Positions 24,816 to 34,112 of a DNA stretch of 64,000 nucleotides are shown here, piece by piece. The stretch spans positions 186,001-250,000 of the forward strand of contig NZ_WUMO01000006.1 in NCBI RefSeq assembly GCF_009826975.1. The letters are read 5' to 3'. Position numbers and translations under genes: made by a program. Position 1 is the stretch's first letter. The number at the start of each line of letters is the position of its first letter. The notes beneath the pieces were generated by a model, which ran no database searches, was not told the origin of the DNA, and saw only the letters and a list, made by a program, of their open reading frames with translations. This stretch comes from Flavobacterium sp. HBTb2-11-1. Lineage in GTDB: Bacteria > Bacteroidota > Bacteroidia > Flavobacteriales > Flavobacteriaceae.

Positions 24816-26753
24816 ATGTCGAGTATTATTCAATTGCTTCCTGATCACGTTGCTAACCAAATTGCTGCCGGAGAAGTGGTTCAAAGACCTGCTTCAGTCG
24901 TAAAAGAGTTGTTAGAAAATGCTGTTGATGCCAAAGCAACTGATATTAAATTAATTATAAAAGATGCCGGTAAATCGCTGGTGCAAGTTATCGATAATGG
25001 AGTCGGAATGACCGTTACCGATGCACGCTTGTGTTTTGCCCGTCATGCAACATCCAAAATCCGTCAGGCAGAAGATTTGTTTTCGCTTGGGACAAAAGGT
25101 TTCCGTGGAGAAGCTTTGGCTTCTATTGCAGCGATTGCGCATATGGAAATGAAAACCAAGCAAGATCAAGACGAATTGGGAACGCATATCATAATTGAAG
25201 GAAGTAAATTTATTTCGCAGGAAGTGGCCGTTTTGCCAAAGGGAACTTCGTTTGCGGTTAAAAACTTGTTTTTTAATATTCCTGCTCGCCGTAATTTCTT
25301 AAAGTCAGATACAGTTGAGTTTCGTCACGTCATGGATGAATTCCAGCGTGTGGCACTGGCGCATCCAAATATTCATTTTAGCTTTTATCATAACGGAAGC
25401 GAAATGTACAATCTTCCAGCAGCGGGATATCGCCAGAGAATTGTGGGTATCATGTCTGGTAAAACAAATGAAAAGTTGGTTCCAGTAAATGAAGAAACTG
25501 ATATTATAAGCATTCAAGGATTTGTTTGTAAACCGGAGTTTGCAAAGAAAAATAGAGGAGAACAGTTCTTTTTTGTAAATGATCGATTTATAAAAAGCAG
25601 TTACCTACACCATGCGGTTATGTCTGCATACGACGGATTGCTGAAAGATGGTTCTCAACCTAGTTATTTCTTGTATCTACAGGTTCCGCCAAACACAATT
25701 GATATCAATATTCATCCGACTAAAACAGAAATTAAGTTTGATGACGAGCAAGCATTATATGCTATTTTAAGAGCGTCCATCAAACACAGTTTAGGACAGT
25801 TTAATGTCGCTCCAGTTTTAGATTTTGATCGAGATGCCAATTTAGATACACCATATCATTATAAAGATGTAGAAGCAGAAATTCCGACAATTCAGGTTGA
25901 TGGCACTTTTAATCCTTTTACTGATGATAAAACCAATCAGCATTATAGTAAAGCTGCCTCAGGATCTTCTGGATATAGTTCAGGTTCATCATCATCATCG
26001 TCAGGATCGTCATATTCTGGGTCATCGTATTCAGGTTATTCTAAAAGAGTTGAGCCAACGGCAAGCTGGGAAAGTTTGTATGTTGGTTTGGATGTCGAAA
26101 ATCCTGAAAGTATAGAAAGTTCGCCTTTTACATTTGAAAATGAAGAAGTAACCTCTTCTTTGTTTGATGATGAAGAAGTGGAACAGGCAACGCAGAAAAC
26201 GTATCAAATTCATAAAAAATATATTGTATCTCCAATAAAATCAGGAATGATTATTGTTGACCAACAGCGTGCACATCAGCGAATTTTGTATGAGCAGTTT
26301 TTGCTGAACATGACTGTCAATCAAGCGGCGAGCCAACAATTGCTTTTTCCTTTAGATTTGTTTTATTCGGCTTCAGAAATGAAGTTGATCGAAGAATTGA
26401 AACCTTCTTTGGAAACTACCGGATTTGTTTTTGATGAAAGTAAGACAGATCACATTGTAATTTCCGGAATTCCTGTAAATATTACAGAAAGCGAAGTTTC
26501 GCAGGTAATAGAACAATTATTGAGCGACTTGCAAGACGGAATTCCAGCAAACAGTTACAGTCAAAATGATACAATTGCCAAGTCGATGGCCAAAAGTTTA
26601 GCGGTTAAAACAGGATCTTATTTGACCGAAAAAGAACAAGATAATTTGGTAAATGGTTTGTTTGCCTGTAAAGATCCAAATATTTCACCTTTTCAAAAAC
26701 CTACCTTCATCACTATGCGTGTAGAAGATATAGATAAAAAGTTTGCTTTATGA
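24816..26753 (+). CDS. mutL: DNA mismatch repair protein MutL
   Basis: A 645-residue GHKL ATPase that links MutS recognition to strand removal. The ATPase domain (1-330) has NAVDA, DNGVGM and TKGFRGEALASI, all intact. A linker with a Ser-rich stretch (about 381-409) leads to the C-terminal dimerisation domain (460-645). The endonuclease motif DQHAxxExxxxE reads DQQRAHQRILYE at 482-493, so His, Ala and the first Glu are replaced; the late CPHGRP-type motif reads SPFQKP. This MutL probably lacks nicking activity. First gene of an operon with two rhomboids, overlapping the next gene by 4 bp. Confidence 0.94.
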   Translation: MSSIIQLLPDHVANQIAAGEVVQRPASVVKELLENAVDAKATDIKLIIKDAGKSLVQVIDNGVGMTVTDARLCFARHATSKIRQAEDLFSLGTKGFRGEALASIAAIAHMEMKTKQDQDELGTHIIIEGSKFISQEVAVLPKGTSFAVKNLFFNIPARRNFLKSDTVEFRHVMDEFQRVALAHPNIHFSFYHNGSEMYNLPAAGYRQRIVGIMSGKTNEKLVPVNEETDIISIQGFVCKPEFAKKNRGEQFFFVNDRFIKSSYLHHAVMSAYDGLLKDGSQPSYFLYLQVPPNTIDINIHPTKTEIKFDDEQALYAILRASIKHSLGQFNVAPVLDFDRDANLDTPYHYKDVEAEIPTIQVDGTFNPFTDDKTNQHYSKAASGSSGYSSGSSSSSSGSSYSGSSYSGYSKRVEPTASWESLYVGLDVENPESIESSPFTFENEEVTSSLFDDEEVEQATQKTYQIHKKYIVSPIKSGMIIVDQQRAHQRILYEQFLLNMTVNQAASQQLLFPLDLFYSASEMKLIEELKPSLETTGFVFDESKTDHIVISGIPVNITESEVSQVIEQLLSDLQDGIPANSYSQNDTIAKSMAKSLAVKTGSYLTEKEQDNLVNGLFACKDPNISPFQKPTFITMRVEDIDKKFAL

Positions 26754-27562
26754 TGAATATCACGCCAGTAGTTAAACAACTGCTAATTATTAATATAATA
26801 TTCTTTATTGGTGCTCAATTAGTGCCAGTTTCTTATGAATATTTGTCATTGTTCTATCCAGAAAGCGAAAGTTTCAGAGCTTGGCAAATCATTACGCACA
26901 TGTTTATGCATGCACCATGGCCAAATTTTGCGCATATTTTATTTAATATGTTTGCCTTATACAGCTTCGGGTCTGCGTTGGAACATTTCTGGGGAGGAAA
27001 AAAGTTTTTGTTTTTCTACATTTCTTGCGGATTAGGTGCGGCATTGCTTCATACTGGAGTAAACTACCTTCAGCTGCAATCTCTTTTAAGTTCTGTTTCT
27101 GAATTGAATTTATCTAAATCAGAATTACACTTGATTTTGAATGCAAATTATTCTTCTTTATTCGATGCCAGTGGCCGAATGGTACAAGGAGAAATCGCTA
27201 CAATTTTAAATAAAGCACATTGCACGCAAGAACAATTTAATGCTTTGGCACAGGCTAGCGGTATAGTTCAGTCGCCAGTTTTGGGCGCTTCTGGAGCAAT
27301 TTACGGTTTATTAACTGCCTTTGCATTTATGTTTCCAAATGCTCAGCTGGCATTGATCTTTATTCCTGTTCCTATCAAAGCAAAATATTTTGTGCCTGGA
27401 ATTTTAGCAATTGACTTATTTTTAGGTTTTAAAGGAAGTTCTTTATTTGGAAGCGGAGGAACTGGTATTGCGCATTTTGCTCACGTTGGCGGTGCAATTG
27501 CTGGTTTTTTAATGATGTTGTACTGGAAAAAAAATCAGTTTAATAACAACCGTTGGAATTAA
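26750..27562 (+). CDS. Rhomboid-family intramembrane serine protease (first)
   Basis: A 270-residue membrane protein with six or more hydrophobic helices. The catalytic Ser sits in GASGAIYGLL and the His in IAHFAHVGGAIAGF; the oxyanion helper His-Ile-Leu-Phe-Asn is present (FAHILFNMFAL). A long loop insertion (about 100-170, LLSSVSELNLSKSELHLIL) lies between the helices, as in the Bacteroidota form. It is expected to cut transmembrane segments in the inner membrane; no substrate is known here. The ATG overlaps the mutL stop (ATGA), so translation is coupled. Confidence 0.9.
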   Translation: MMNITPVVKQLLIINIIFFIGAQLVPVSYEYLSLFYPESESFRAWQIITHMFMHAPWPNFAHILFNMFALYSFGSALEHFWGGKKFLFFYISCGLGAALLHTGVNYLQLQSLLSSVSELNLSKSELHLILNANYSSLFDASGRMVQGEIATILNKAHCTQEQFNALAQASGIVQSPVLGASGAIYGLLTAFAFMFPNAQLALIFIPVPIKAKYFVPGILAIDLFLGFKGSSLFGSGGTGIAHFAHVGGAIAGFLMMLYWKKNQFNNNRWN

Positions 27563-27604
27563 TTTTTAACTTTAAAGTACAAATTCTAAAACAAAAGAGT
27601 TTCT

Positions 27605-28468
27605 ATGAATATTCTAGACGATTTAAAATTACAATATAGATTGGGTGGTATTGCTATGCGTGTTATGTATTGGAATATAGCATGTTTTATTGTATCACTT
27701 ATCTTCTTCTATCAATTTTCAATAGGTCAATTTGCTTTTCCAAGTTGGTTGGCTTTATCGTCAGATCCTCAGGTTTTTATGTTTAAGCCTTGGACTTTTT
27801 TAACCTATGCTTTTTTTCACGATGGATTTTTTCATCTGTTGTTCAATATGATGGTGCTTAATTTTGCGAGCACTTTGTTTTTGACTTATTTTACTCAAAA
27901 ACAATATTTAGGATTGTATCTTTTAAGCGCTCTTTTTGCAGGAGTGGCTTTTGCACTGAGTTTTTATTTTTCTAATATCAGCGGCTCTATTGTTGGTGCT
28001 TCTGCGGCAATTATGGCTATTTTGGTGGCCGCAACGACCTATTCTCCTTTAATGAATGTTCGTTTGTTTCTATTCGGAAATGTGAAACTTTGGCATATTA
28101 CGGCTGTTATTCTAATTTTAGATTTAATGCAGTTCCGTTTAGGGAATATGGGCGGACATATTTCGCATCTTGCTGGTGCTTTCTTCGGATTTGCTTATAT
28201 TAAATTGCTTCAAAACGGTACTGATTTAAGTATCGTTGTTTCTAAAACTTTAGATTTCTTTGCAGATCTTTTTAGAAAATCTCCTACGACCCCATTTACA
28301 AAAGTTCATAAAAATTACAAAAGACCTACAGAAAAAACGACATCAAGAATTGTTACGAAAGATAAAACGCAACAGCAGATTGATGAAATTTTAGACAAAA
28401 TTAGCCAGTCAGGATACGATTGTCTGACAAAGGAAGAAAAAGAGTTTTTATTTAAAGCTGGAAAATAA
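27605..28468 (+). CDS. Rhomboid-family intramembrane serine protease (second) with C-terminal tail domain
   Basis: A 287-residue paralogue. Catalytic Ser in VGASAAIMAI and His in GGHISHLAGAFFGF; the helper motif HLLFNMMVLNF is intact. After the last helix (about residue 205) a soluble tail follows, ending in TQQQIDEILDKISQSGYDCLTKEEKEFL, a short helical module (DUF6576-like) that is common at the end of such rhomboids and may bind the membrane or a partner. Follows the first rhomboid by 42 bp and precedes the endonuclease/phosphatase-family gene by 17 bp. Confidence 0.9.
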   Translation: MNILDDLKLQYRLGGIAMRVMYWNIACFIVSLIFFYQFSIGQFAFPSWLALSSDPQVFMFKPWTFLTYAFFHDGFFHLLFNMMVLNFASTLFLTYFTQKQYLGLYLLSALFAGVAFALSFYFSNISGSIVGASAAIMAILVAATTYSPLMNVRLFLFGNVKLWHITAVILILDLMQFRLGNMGGHISHLAGAFFGFAYIKLLQNGTDLSIVVSKTLDFFADLFRKSPTTPFTKVHKNYKRPTEKTTSRIVTKDKTQQQIDEILDKISQSGYDCLTKEEKEFLFKAGK

Positions 28469-28485
28469 ACTTGTAGGAGATAAAT

Positions 28486-29532
28486 ATGAAAAACCTTTCT
28501 TGGTTTAATAAAATAATGTTCTTTTTGAACATAGTGCTGACTGTGCTTACATTTAGCATCTATGTTTTGCCTTTTTTAGCACCTAAAAGTTTTCCGCTTT
28601 TATCGGTGCTTACTTTGTTTATGCCTGCTTTTTTTGTGGCCAATGGATTGTTCTTTATCTATTGGGGAATTCAGTTTAAAAAACGCCTTATTTTATCGGG
28701 TTTGGTTTTGCTGACCGGAATTACATTCATCAGTAAATTTTATAAGTTTTCTGGAAAAGAGTATGTGAAAGATGAAAAGGATTTTTCTGTAATGAGTTAT
28801 AACGTTCGTCTTTTTAATGTTTTTAAATGGCTGGATCGTGATGATATTCCGTCAAATATTAAAGCTTTTATAGATGAAAAAGATCCTGATATTTTATGCA
28901 TTCAGGAATATTCAAATTCGGCACATTTGGATTTAAAGGTGTATCCGCACCGTTATATTTTTATCGATGGCAAAAAAATCAAGACCGGTCAGGCTATTTT
29001 TTCTAAGTTTCCTATTATTGACGAAGGAAATATCATTTTTCCAAAGTCAGATAACAATGTAGTTTATGCCGATATTAAGCGCGGAAAAGATATTATTCGT
29101 GTTTACAATATGCATTTGCAATCTATTAAAATTTCTCCCGATGTAAGCGAGATTTCGGATGATATTGATAATGTGAATCAGAAAAAATCACAACGCATTT
29201 ATGCTAGAATCAGTAAAGGATTTACGCAACAGCAAGAGCAGGCAGAAATTTTTAAAGAGCATATTAAAAAATGCAACTACCCAATTATTATCTGTGGAGA
29301 TATGAATAATAGTCCGTTTTCTTATGTGTACCGAAATATAAAAGGGAAATTAAAAGATGCTTTTGAAGAAGCTGGCGAAGGTTTTGGAGCTACCTATAAA
29401 TTCAAATATTATCCTGCTAGAATTGATTATATTTTTACAGATAATAAAATGAAAGTAAAACAATTTGAAAGCTTTTCTGACTTCGAAAATTCAGACCATT
29501 ATCCGATTATGACAAGACTTTCTATGGAATGA
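28486..29532 (+). CDS. Endonuclease/exonuclease/phosphatase-family protein, membrane-anchored
   Basis: A 348-residue protein with three N-terminal membrane helices (about 8-30, 38-60, 65-82) and an EEP domain behind. Catalytic marks: MSYNVRLFN, the metal Glu in CIQEYSN, the YNMHLQS strand, GDMNNSPFS, and DYIFTDNKM with SDHYPI at the end. The domain faces the periplasm if the helices are as predicted. EEP enzymes cut phosphodiesters in nucleic acids or lipids; the substrate is unknown. Last gene of the mutL-rhomboid operon. Confidence 0.85.
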   Translation: MKNLSWFNKIMFFLNIVLTVLTFSIYVLPFLAPKSFPLLSVLTLFMPAFFVANGLFFIYWGIQFKKRLILSGLVLLTGITFISKFYKFSGKEYVKDEKDFSVMSYNVRLFNVFKWLDRDDIPSNIKAFIDEKDPDILCIQEYSNSAHLDLKVYPHRYIFIDGKKIKTGQAIFSKFPIIDEGNIIFPKSDNNVVYADIKRGKDIIRVYNMHLQSIKISPDVSEISDDIDNVNQKKSQRIYARISKGFTQQQEQAEIFKEHIKKCNYPIIICGDMNNSPFSYVYRNIKGKLKDAFEEAGEGFGATYKFKYYPARIDYIFTDNKMKVKQFESFSDFENSDHYPIMTRLSME

Positions 29533-29588
29533 TTTTTTTTAGTCGAAAGTCAAAAGTTAAGGTGATATGAAAATTCATAACTCATAAC

Positions 29589-30203
29589 TTATATGATCTT
29601 TTGTGTTTTTAAATAATCCATTGCAAATTTACCTTCGTTAAAAAGCAAATCCAGAACACTTAAATTGTTGATGAAACCATGTTTGTCATCAAATACCTGA
29701 GTGTATTTTTCAAAAGAATTAGCATCCTTTTTACCATTCGCTAGATATCTGAAATCGGCAAAATCAGCAACTTCATGAAAGTATTCTGTAGTTTTTCCGA
29801 ATTCCAGTTTCATTCGAAGGCATTTTGTCACAACGTCTAATACTTCGAAGTTTAAATCCATCAAAAATTGGTGTTTTTTCTCGAAAATAGGTGTGATATC
29901 ATCTTCGAAATATTCGAAGAAAGGAGAGCTTCTATATGCGGCCTCAAGCGATTTAAAATGCTGTTTCTGCCAATCAAATTCGTTTTCGATCAAAATATCT
30001 TTTGTCTTCTGATGCGTTGCTTTAGAGTGCTTAACAGGAATGTTTAATAATTGAATTCCGTTCGGACTATAGATATAAGTTCTATTTCTATTGGTCTGTT
30101 TCTGAAAATTGTCTTCCATTTCAAAAGTAATGCTGTCTGATTGTGCTATTACGGCAAAATGACTGATAGATGGGAAATAAGTTGGAAGTATTAAGGAATT
30201 CAT
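29589..30203 (-). CDS. WbqC-family protein
   Basis: A 204-residue single-domain member of the WbqC family. Signs are LILPTYFPSISHFAVIAQSD at the N-terminus, QKQTNRNRTYIYSPNGIQLLNIPV and the YRSSPFFEYFEDDI helix. Such proteins are found in O-antigen clusters and near lepB in Bacteroidota, but no activity has been established in general. It is 3' of lepB on the same strand, with a palindromic repeat in the gap. Confidence 0.87.
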   Translation of the reverse strand: MNSLILPTYFPSISHFAVIAQSDSITFEMEDNFQKQTNRNRTYIYSPNGIQLLNIPVKHSKATHQKTKDILIENEFDWQKQHFKSLEAAYRSSPFFEYFEDDITPIFEKKHQFLMDLNFEVLDVVTKCLRMKLEFGKTTEYFHEVADFADFRYLANGKKDANSFEKYTQVFDDKHGFINNLSVLDLLFNEGKFAMDYLKTQKII

Positions 30204-30223
30204 GGTTTTAATTCTTGTTTAAA

Positions 30224-30274
30224 TGTTTCAGGTTTCAAGCTGACGTTAAAAACGCAAAACTTGAAACCTGACAC
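30224..30274. repeat. Intergenic palindromic repeat, GTTTCAGGTTTCAAG
   Basis: Left tgtttcaggtttcaag, right cttgaaacctgacac; an almost perfect stem of about 13 bp with a 20-nt loop, following the lepB 3' end. Confidence 0.8.
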
Positions 30275-30294
30275 AAAAATAACTTATTTTTTAA

Positions 30295-31848
30295 TTATGC
30301 TTTATTCTCTCTTCTTTTTTTCCAGATAAAATCTCCAACGAAGTAGATGGCAAGAACTATTAAGAAATATTTAAAGTAAGAATGAGGCTGACCTTCGCCG
30401 TCTACAGTTGTAAATACTCTGTTCCAACGAATTTTATTGATGCCTTTTCCGTTGGTATCCCAGCTCATCCAAATGAATACTGGTTTTCCTACGATATGAT
30501 TTTCAGGTACGTAACCCCAATAGCGGCTGTCTTCAGAGTTATGACGGTTGTCTCCCATCATCCAGTAGTAGTTCTGTTTGAAAGTGTACGTTGTCGCAGG
30601 TTTTCCGTTAATTAAGAATTTTGAACCTTGCAATTCTAATGTGTTTCCTTCGTAATTTGTGATAATCTCTTTATAGAAAGGAAGAGATTCATTTGTTAGA
30701 GCAACCGTTTTTCCTGCCTCAGGGATGTAAATTGGTCCCATGTTGTCTTGGTTCCATTTGTTGATATGAGGAAAAATAGCATTGTCATCTCCATGATCAA
30801 CTTTTCGGATAACGGCAGTAACGCCAGGAGTGTTTTTAAATCTTTCTGCTCCAGCTTCTGTTAAGGCTCCTAAATAAAGTGTATCTCTTTTTTCTGTTCT
30901 AAAGCCTGCAGGATCTGTAATGTCCAATTCTTTGAAAATGGTTTCAAAATCAATAGGTGTTTTCCCGTCTAATGCTACAGCGTATGAGTATTGTGGTTTA
31001 GCTCTTTCTGGTAAAACTAATTTTTTTCCATTAATAAAAACATAGCCATCTTTTATTGATAAACTGTCCCCAGGAATACCAACACATCTTTTTACGTAGT
31101 TTGATTTTTTGTCAATTGGCTTAATTACACCAGGTCTTCCTTTTGGTTCGAAGAAATAATGAACCGTATCGACAGGCCAGTTAAAGACGACAATATCGCA
31201 TCGGTTTATTTTCTGGATAGCTGGTAGTCTTAAATATGGTAATTGTGGCCAGCTTAAATATGATTTGCTTTTTGTCATAGGAATAGAGTCGTGAACCATT
31301 GGCAAGGCTACCGTTGTCATGGGAACTCTAGGACCGTAGTTTAATTTGCTTACAAATAAGAAATCGCCAATCAATAAAGATTTTTCTAAAGACGATGTTG
31401 GAATCGTATAAGGCTGTACAACATAAGTGTGTACTAATGTTGCTACAATAATGGCAAATAATAAAGAGCTAACGGTATCTGCTGCTTTGTTGTCAGGAGT
31501 TAGTTTGCGATCTTTATGATACTCTAATTTTTGAGTATAATTGACTACATAGATATAAAAACCTAAAGTAACAAGGCCTAAAATAGTATCTAAAGTTGAT
31601 TTTTTACCAAATGTTCTTAATGTTTCTACCCACACAACTGGAAACATAATCAAGTTGATGATTGGGATGAAAAGTAGTAATGTCCACCATGTTGGGCGTC
31701 CGATAATCTTCATTAAAACGATAGAATTGTATACCGGAATTGCAGCTTCCCAGCTTTTTCTTCCTGCCGCCTGATATAATTTCCATGTTCCAAGAAAGTG
31801 AATAATTTGAACACCTAGGAAAAATACGAACCAAGAGTAAAATGTCAT
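30295..31848 (-). CDS. lepB: Signal peptidase I, large Bacteroidota type
   Basis: A 517-residue inner-membrane protease that removes signal peptides. Several N-terminal helices (about 1-115) are followed by the catalytic domain: the nucleophile Ser in IPTSSLEKSLLIGDF, the general base Lys in NYVKRCVGIPGDSLSI, and the late box MMGDNRHNSEDSRYWGYVP. The long insertion between Lys and that box (about 275-420) and the extra N-terminal helices make it about 200 residues longer than the E. coli enzyme; this is usual in the phylum. A C-terminal helix (about 492-510) is also present. Follows dapB, and is part of a parA-parB-DUF5683-dapB-lepB run. Confidence 0.93.
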   Translation of the reverse strand: MTFYSWFVFFLGVQIIHFLGTWKLYQAAGRKSWEAAIPVYNSIVLMKIIGRPTWWTLLLFIPIINLIMFPVVWVETLRTFGKKSTLDTILGLVTLGFYIYVVNYTQKLEYHKDRKLTPDNKAADTVSSLLFAIIVATLVHTYVVQPYTIPTSSLEKSLLIGDFLFVSKLNYGPRVPMTTVALPMVHDSIPMTKSKSYLSWPQLPYLRLPAIQKINRCDIVVFNWPVDTVHYFFEPKGRPGVIKPIDKKSNYVKRCVGIPGDSLSIKDGYVFINGKKLVLPERAKPQYSYAVALDGKTPIDFETIFKELDITDPAGFRTEKRDTLYLGALTEAGAERFKNTPGVTAVIRKVDHGDDNAIFPHINKWNQDNMGPIYIPEAGKTVALTNESLPFYKEIITNYEGNTLELQGSKFLINGKPATTYTFKQNYYWMMGDNRHNSEDSRYWGYVPENHIVGKPVFIWMSWDTNGKGINKIRWNRVFTTVDGEGQPHSYFKYFLIVLAIYFVGDFIWKKRRENKA

Positions 31849-31903
31849 AATATTGTATTTTAAAATTTAAATCCAGATTAAATTAAGTCCAAATTTTATT
31901 CAA

Positions 31904-32605
31904 TTATTTTAAGTTTAGTACATCTTTCATAGAGAAAATTCCCTGTTTTCCTGCTAGCCATTCGGCTGCAATAACAGCGCCTAATGCAAAACCTTCACGA
32001 TTATGAGCGGTGTGTTTAATCTCGATGCTGTCTATTGGCGAATCGTAAGTTACGGTGTGTGTTCCAGGCACTTCTCCAATTCTTTTTGCTTCAATATGAA
32101 TTTCATTTGCTTTTGCTTCTTCTAAAGTCCAATTGGCATAATTGCTGTTTTGGATAACACCTTGTGCTAAAGAAATAGCTGTTCCGCTTGGAGCGTCAAG
32201 TTTGTGGATGTGGTGGATTTCTTCCATCGAAACTTTGTAAGAATCAAATTGATTCATGATTTTAGCTAAATATTCATTTAGTCCGAAGAAAATATTTACT
32301 CCTAAACTAAAATTTGAGCTAGAAATAAATCCTCCTTTTTTCTCGTTGCAAAGCGCAATCATTTCATCATAATGTTCAAGCCATCCTGTTGTTCCTGATA
32401 CTACAGGCACATTAGCATTAAAAGATGCTGAGATATTGCTAACTGCTGCTGATGGCACGCTAAAATCAATGGCAACATCGGCTGTTGAAAGTCCGTCATA
32501 GGTGTTAAATTCGTCTTTCTTTAAAACTATTTCATGACCTCTTTCTAAAGCAATTCTTTCAATTACTTTACCCATTTTTCCGTATCCTAAAAGCGCAATT
32601 TTCAT
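31904..32605 (-). CDS. dapB: 4-hydroxy-tetrahydrodipicolinate reductase
   Basis: A 233-residue enzyme of lysine and diaminopimelate synthesis. The nucleotide loop is LLGYGKMGKVIERIA, the domain-2 active-site region reads MEEIHHIHKLDAPSGTAISLAQG, containing the catalytic His and Lys, and VSGTTGWLE is conserved. It is about 30-40 residues shorter than the E. coli enzyme because the N-terminal domain is compact, as in Bacteroidota. Second to last in the parAB-lepB gene run; ATG at 32603-32605. Confidence 0.93.
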   Translation of the reverse strand: MKIALLGYGKMGKVIERIALERGHEIVLKKDEFNTYDGLSTADVAIDFSVPSAAVSNISASFNANVPVVSGTTGWLEHYDEMIALCNEKKGGFISSSNFSLGVNIFFGLNEYLAKIMNQFDSYKVSMEEIHHIHKLDAPSGTAISLAQGVIQNSNYANWTLEEAKANEIHIEAKRIGEVPGTHTVTYDSPIDSIEIKHTAHNREGFALGAVIAAEWLAGKQGIFSMKDVLNLK

Positions 32606-32644
32606 TATGATTTGTTTTTGATTTTTTAAATAGAATATGATCTA

Positions 32645-33205
32645 TTAAAACTTATAATTAAAGGTTAGTCCGACATTTGGTCTAAATGTTACATCGTCGG
32701 GATAAATTTCTGGACGCATTGAAAGCCTTTCGTTTACGTTAAACTGTATCAACGCGGCATCAACATTGGCATCGATAATGTTTAAGACATAGAATCCGAC
32801 AACAAACAATGCAGAGAGATCTCTGTTTCTTTGGTAGAATTTTTGTCCATCAACAAGACGGCTGTCATCCAAAAATTGATATTTATCATCGTTGTAGCCT
32901 TCTAATCTTCGTTTGTAGGCGTCACGATAATCGTGGTATTTTTTATTGTTGTCTATATAAAAATATAAACTAGTTCCGATTGCTCCGTAGACCAATGGAA
33001 TTTTCCAATATTTTTTGTTGTATGCTTGGCCTAAACCTGGTAAAATAGCAGAATAAAAAGCTGCTTTTGCTGGTGTAAGCGGGTCTATTTCTTGTAATGC
33101 AGTAGTGTCTTTTACGACCAAAACCGTGTCTTTTTTTACCTGGGCAAAAAGAGAAACGGTTCCTGTTAGAAAGAACAATAGACCAATGGGGACAATTTTA
33201 TTCAC
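32645..33205 (-). CDS. DUF5683 membrane-associated protein
   Basis: A 186-residue protein of a Bacteroidota-restricted family. A signal peptide (1-22, ending FAQ) is followed by DPLTPAKAAFYSAILPGLGQAYNKKYWKIPLVYGAIG, two hydrophobic stretches, and a C-terminal part with FRPNVGLTFNYKF, a typical outer-membrane end with terminal Phe. Function unknown. The start is a GTG that shares one base with the parB stop, showing translational coupling; no ATG is available. Confidence 0.82.
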   Translation of the reverse strand: MNKIVPIGLLFFLTGTVSLFAQVKKDTVLVVKDTTALQEIDPLTPAKAAFYSAILPGLGQAYNKKYWKIPLVYGAIGTSLYFYIDNNKKYHDYRDAYKRRLEGYNDDKYQFLDDSRLVDGQKFYQRNRDLSALFVVGFYVLNIIDANVDAALIQFNVNERLSMRPEIYPDDVTFRPNVGLTFNYKF

Positions 33206-34107
33206 TATCCGTTTATTAATTTTATAATTCTGTTAAAGTCAGCTTCAGAATTAAATGGAATTGTAATTTTTCCTTTTCCGTTACCAGCGACTTTTATATC
33301 AACTTTTGAGCCAAAATAATCGTTGAAAGTGTTTTTTTGTGTTTCTCTGACTATAAAAGCGGCATCAGCTTTAGGTTTTCCATCAGCTTTAGGCTGTTGA
33401 CCTTCGTGGTAATTTTTAACTAAAGCTTCTGTCTCACGTACAGATAAATTTTGACTAACGATTTTTTGATAAATATCAGTCTGAACGTCTAAATCTTCAA
33501 TGTTGATAATGGCTCTACCGTGTCCCATGCTGATAAAACCATCGCGAATACCGGTTTGGATAATCGGATCTAATTTTAAAAGACGCAAGTAATTGGCAAT
33601 TGTCGAACGTTTTTTACCCACTCTTTCACTCATTTGTTCTTGAGTTAATTGAATTTCGTCAATCAAACGCTGGTATGATAAAGCAATCTCGATTGGGTCT
33701 AAGTCATGTCGTTGGATATTTTCAACCAAAGCCATAACCAATGATTCGTTGTCATTTGCAATACGAATATATGCAGGAACATGAGTAAGCCCTACTAATT
33801 TAGACGCACGAAGACGACGCTCTCCAGAGATTAACTGGTATTTATTAAAATCTAATTTACGAACAGTAATAGGTTGAATTACACCAAGTTCTTTGATAGA
33901 AGTGGCTAATTCGCGTAATGATTCTTCATTAAAATTGCTTCTAGGCTGAAACGGATTTATTTCAATCGCGCTTATTTCAAGTTCAATGATATTTCCAACA
34001 ACCTTATCAGCATTTTTGTCTTCTACTGATTTAATGTCGTTTTCCGGATCTTTTAATAAGGCAGATAATCCTCTTCCTAAGGCTTGTTTTTTAATTACTT
34101 TTGTCAT
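33205..34107 (-). CDS. parB: Chromosome partitioning protein ParB
   Basis: A 300-residue CTP-dependent DNA clamp that loads at parS sites and spreads along the chromosome near the origin. The N-terminal CTP-binding domain (about 45-135) has FQPRSNF, ELGVIQPITVRK and GERRLRASKL; the HTH is in MSERVGKKRSTIANYLRLLKL; the C-terminal dimerisation domain ends in FNRIIKLING. Starts 5 bp after parA. No parS site matching the usual TGTTnCACGTGnAACA was seen in the window. The pair suggests this region is not far from the origin. Confidence 0.94.
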   Translation of the reverse strand: MTKVIKKQALGRGLSALLKDPENDIKSVEDKNADKVVGNIIELEISAIEINPFQPRSNFNEESLRELATSIKELGVIQPITVRKLDFNKYQLISGERRLRASKLVGLTHVPAYIRIANDNESLVMALVENIQRHDLDPIEIALSYQRLIDEIQLTQEQMSERVGKKRSTIANYLRLLKLDPIIQTGIRDGFISMGHGRAIINIEDLDVQTDIYQKIVSQNLSVRETEALVKNYHEGQQPKADGKPKADAAFIVRETQKNTFNDYFGSKVDIKVAGNGKGKITIPFNSEADFNRIIKLING

Positions 34108-34112
34108 AAAAA

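Noticed and set aside
25954..26045. The Ser-codon tract in mutL as a phase-variable repeat
   Set aside because: The tract uses mixed Ser and Gly codons without a long perfect unit, so slippage is unlikely; it is a flexible linker.
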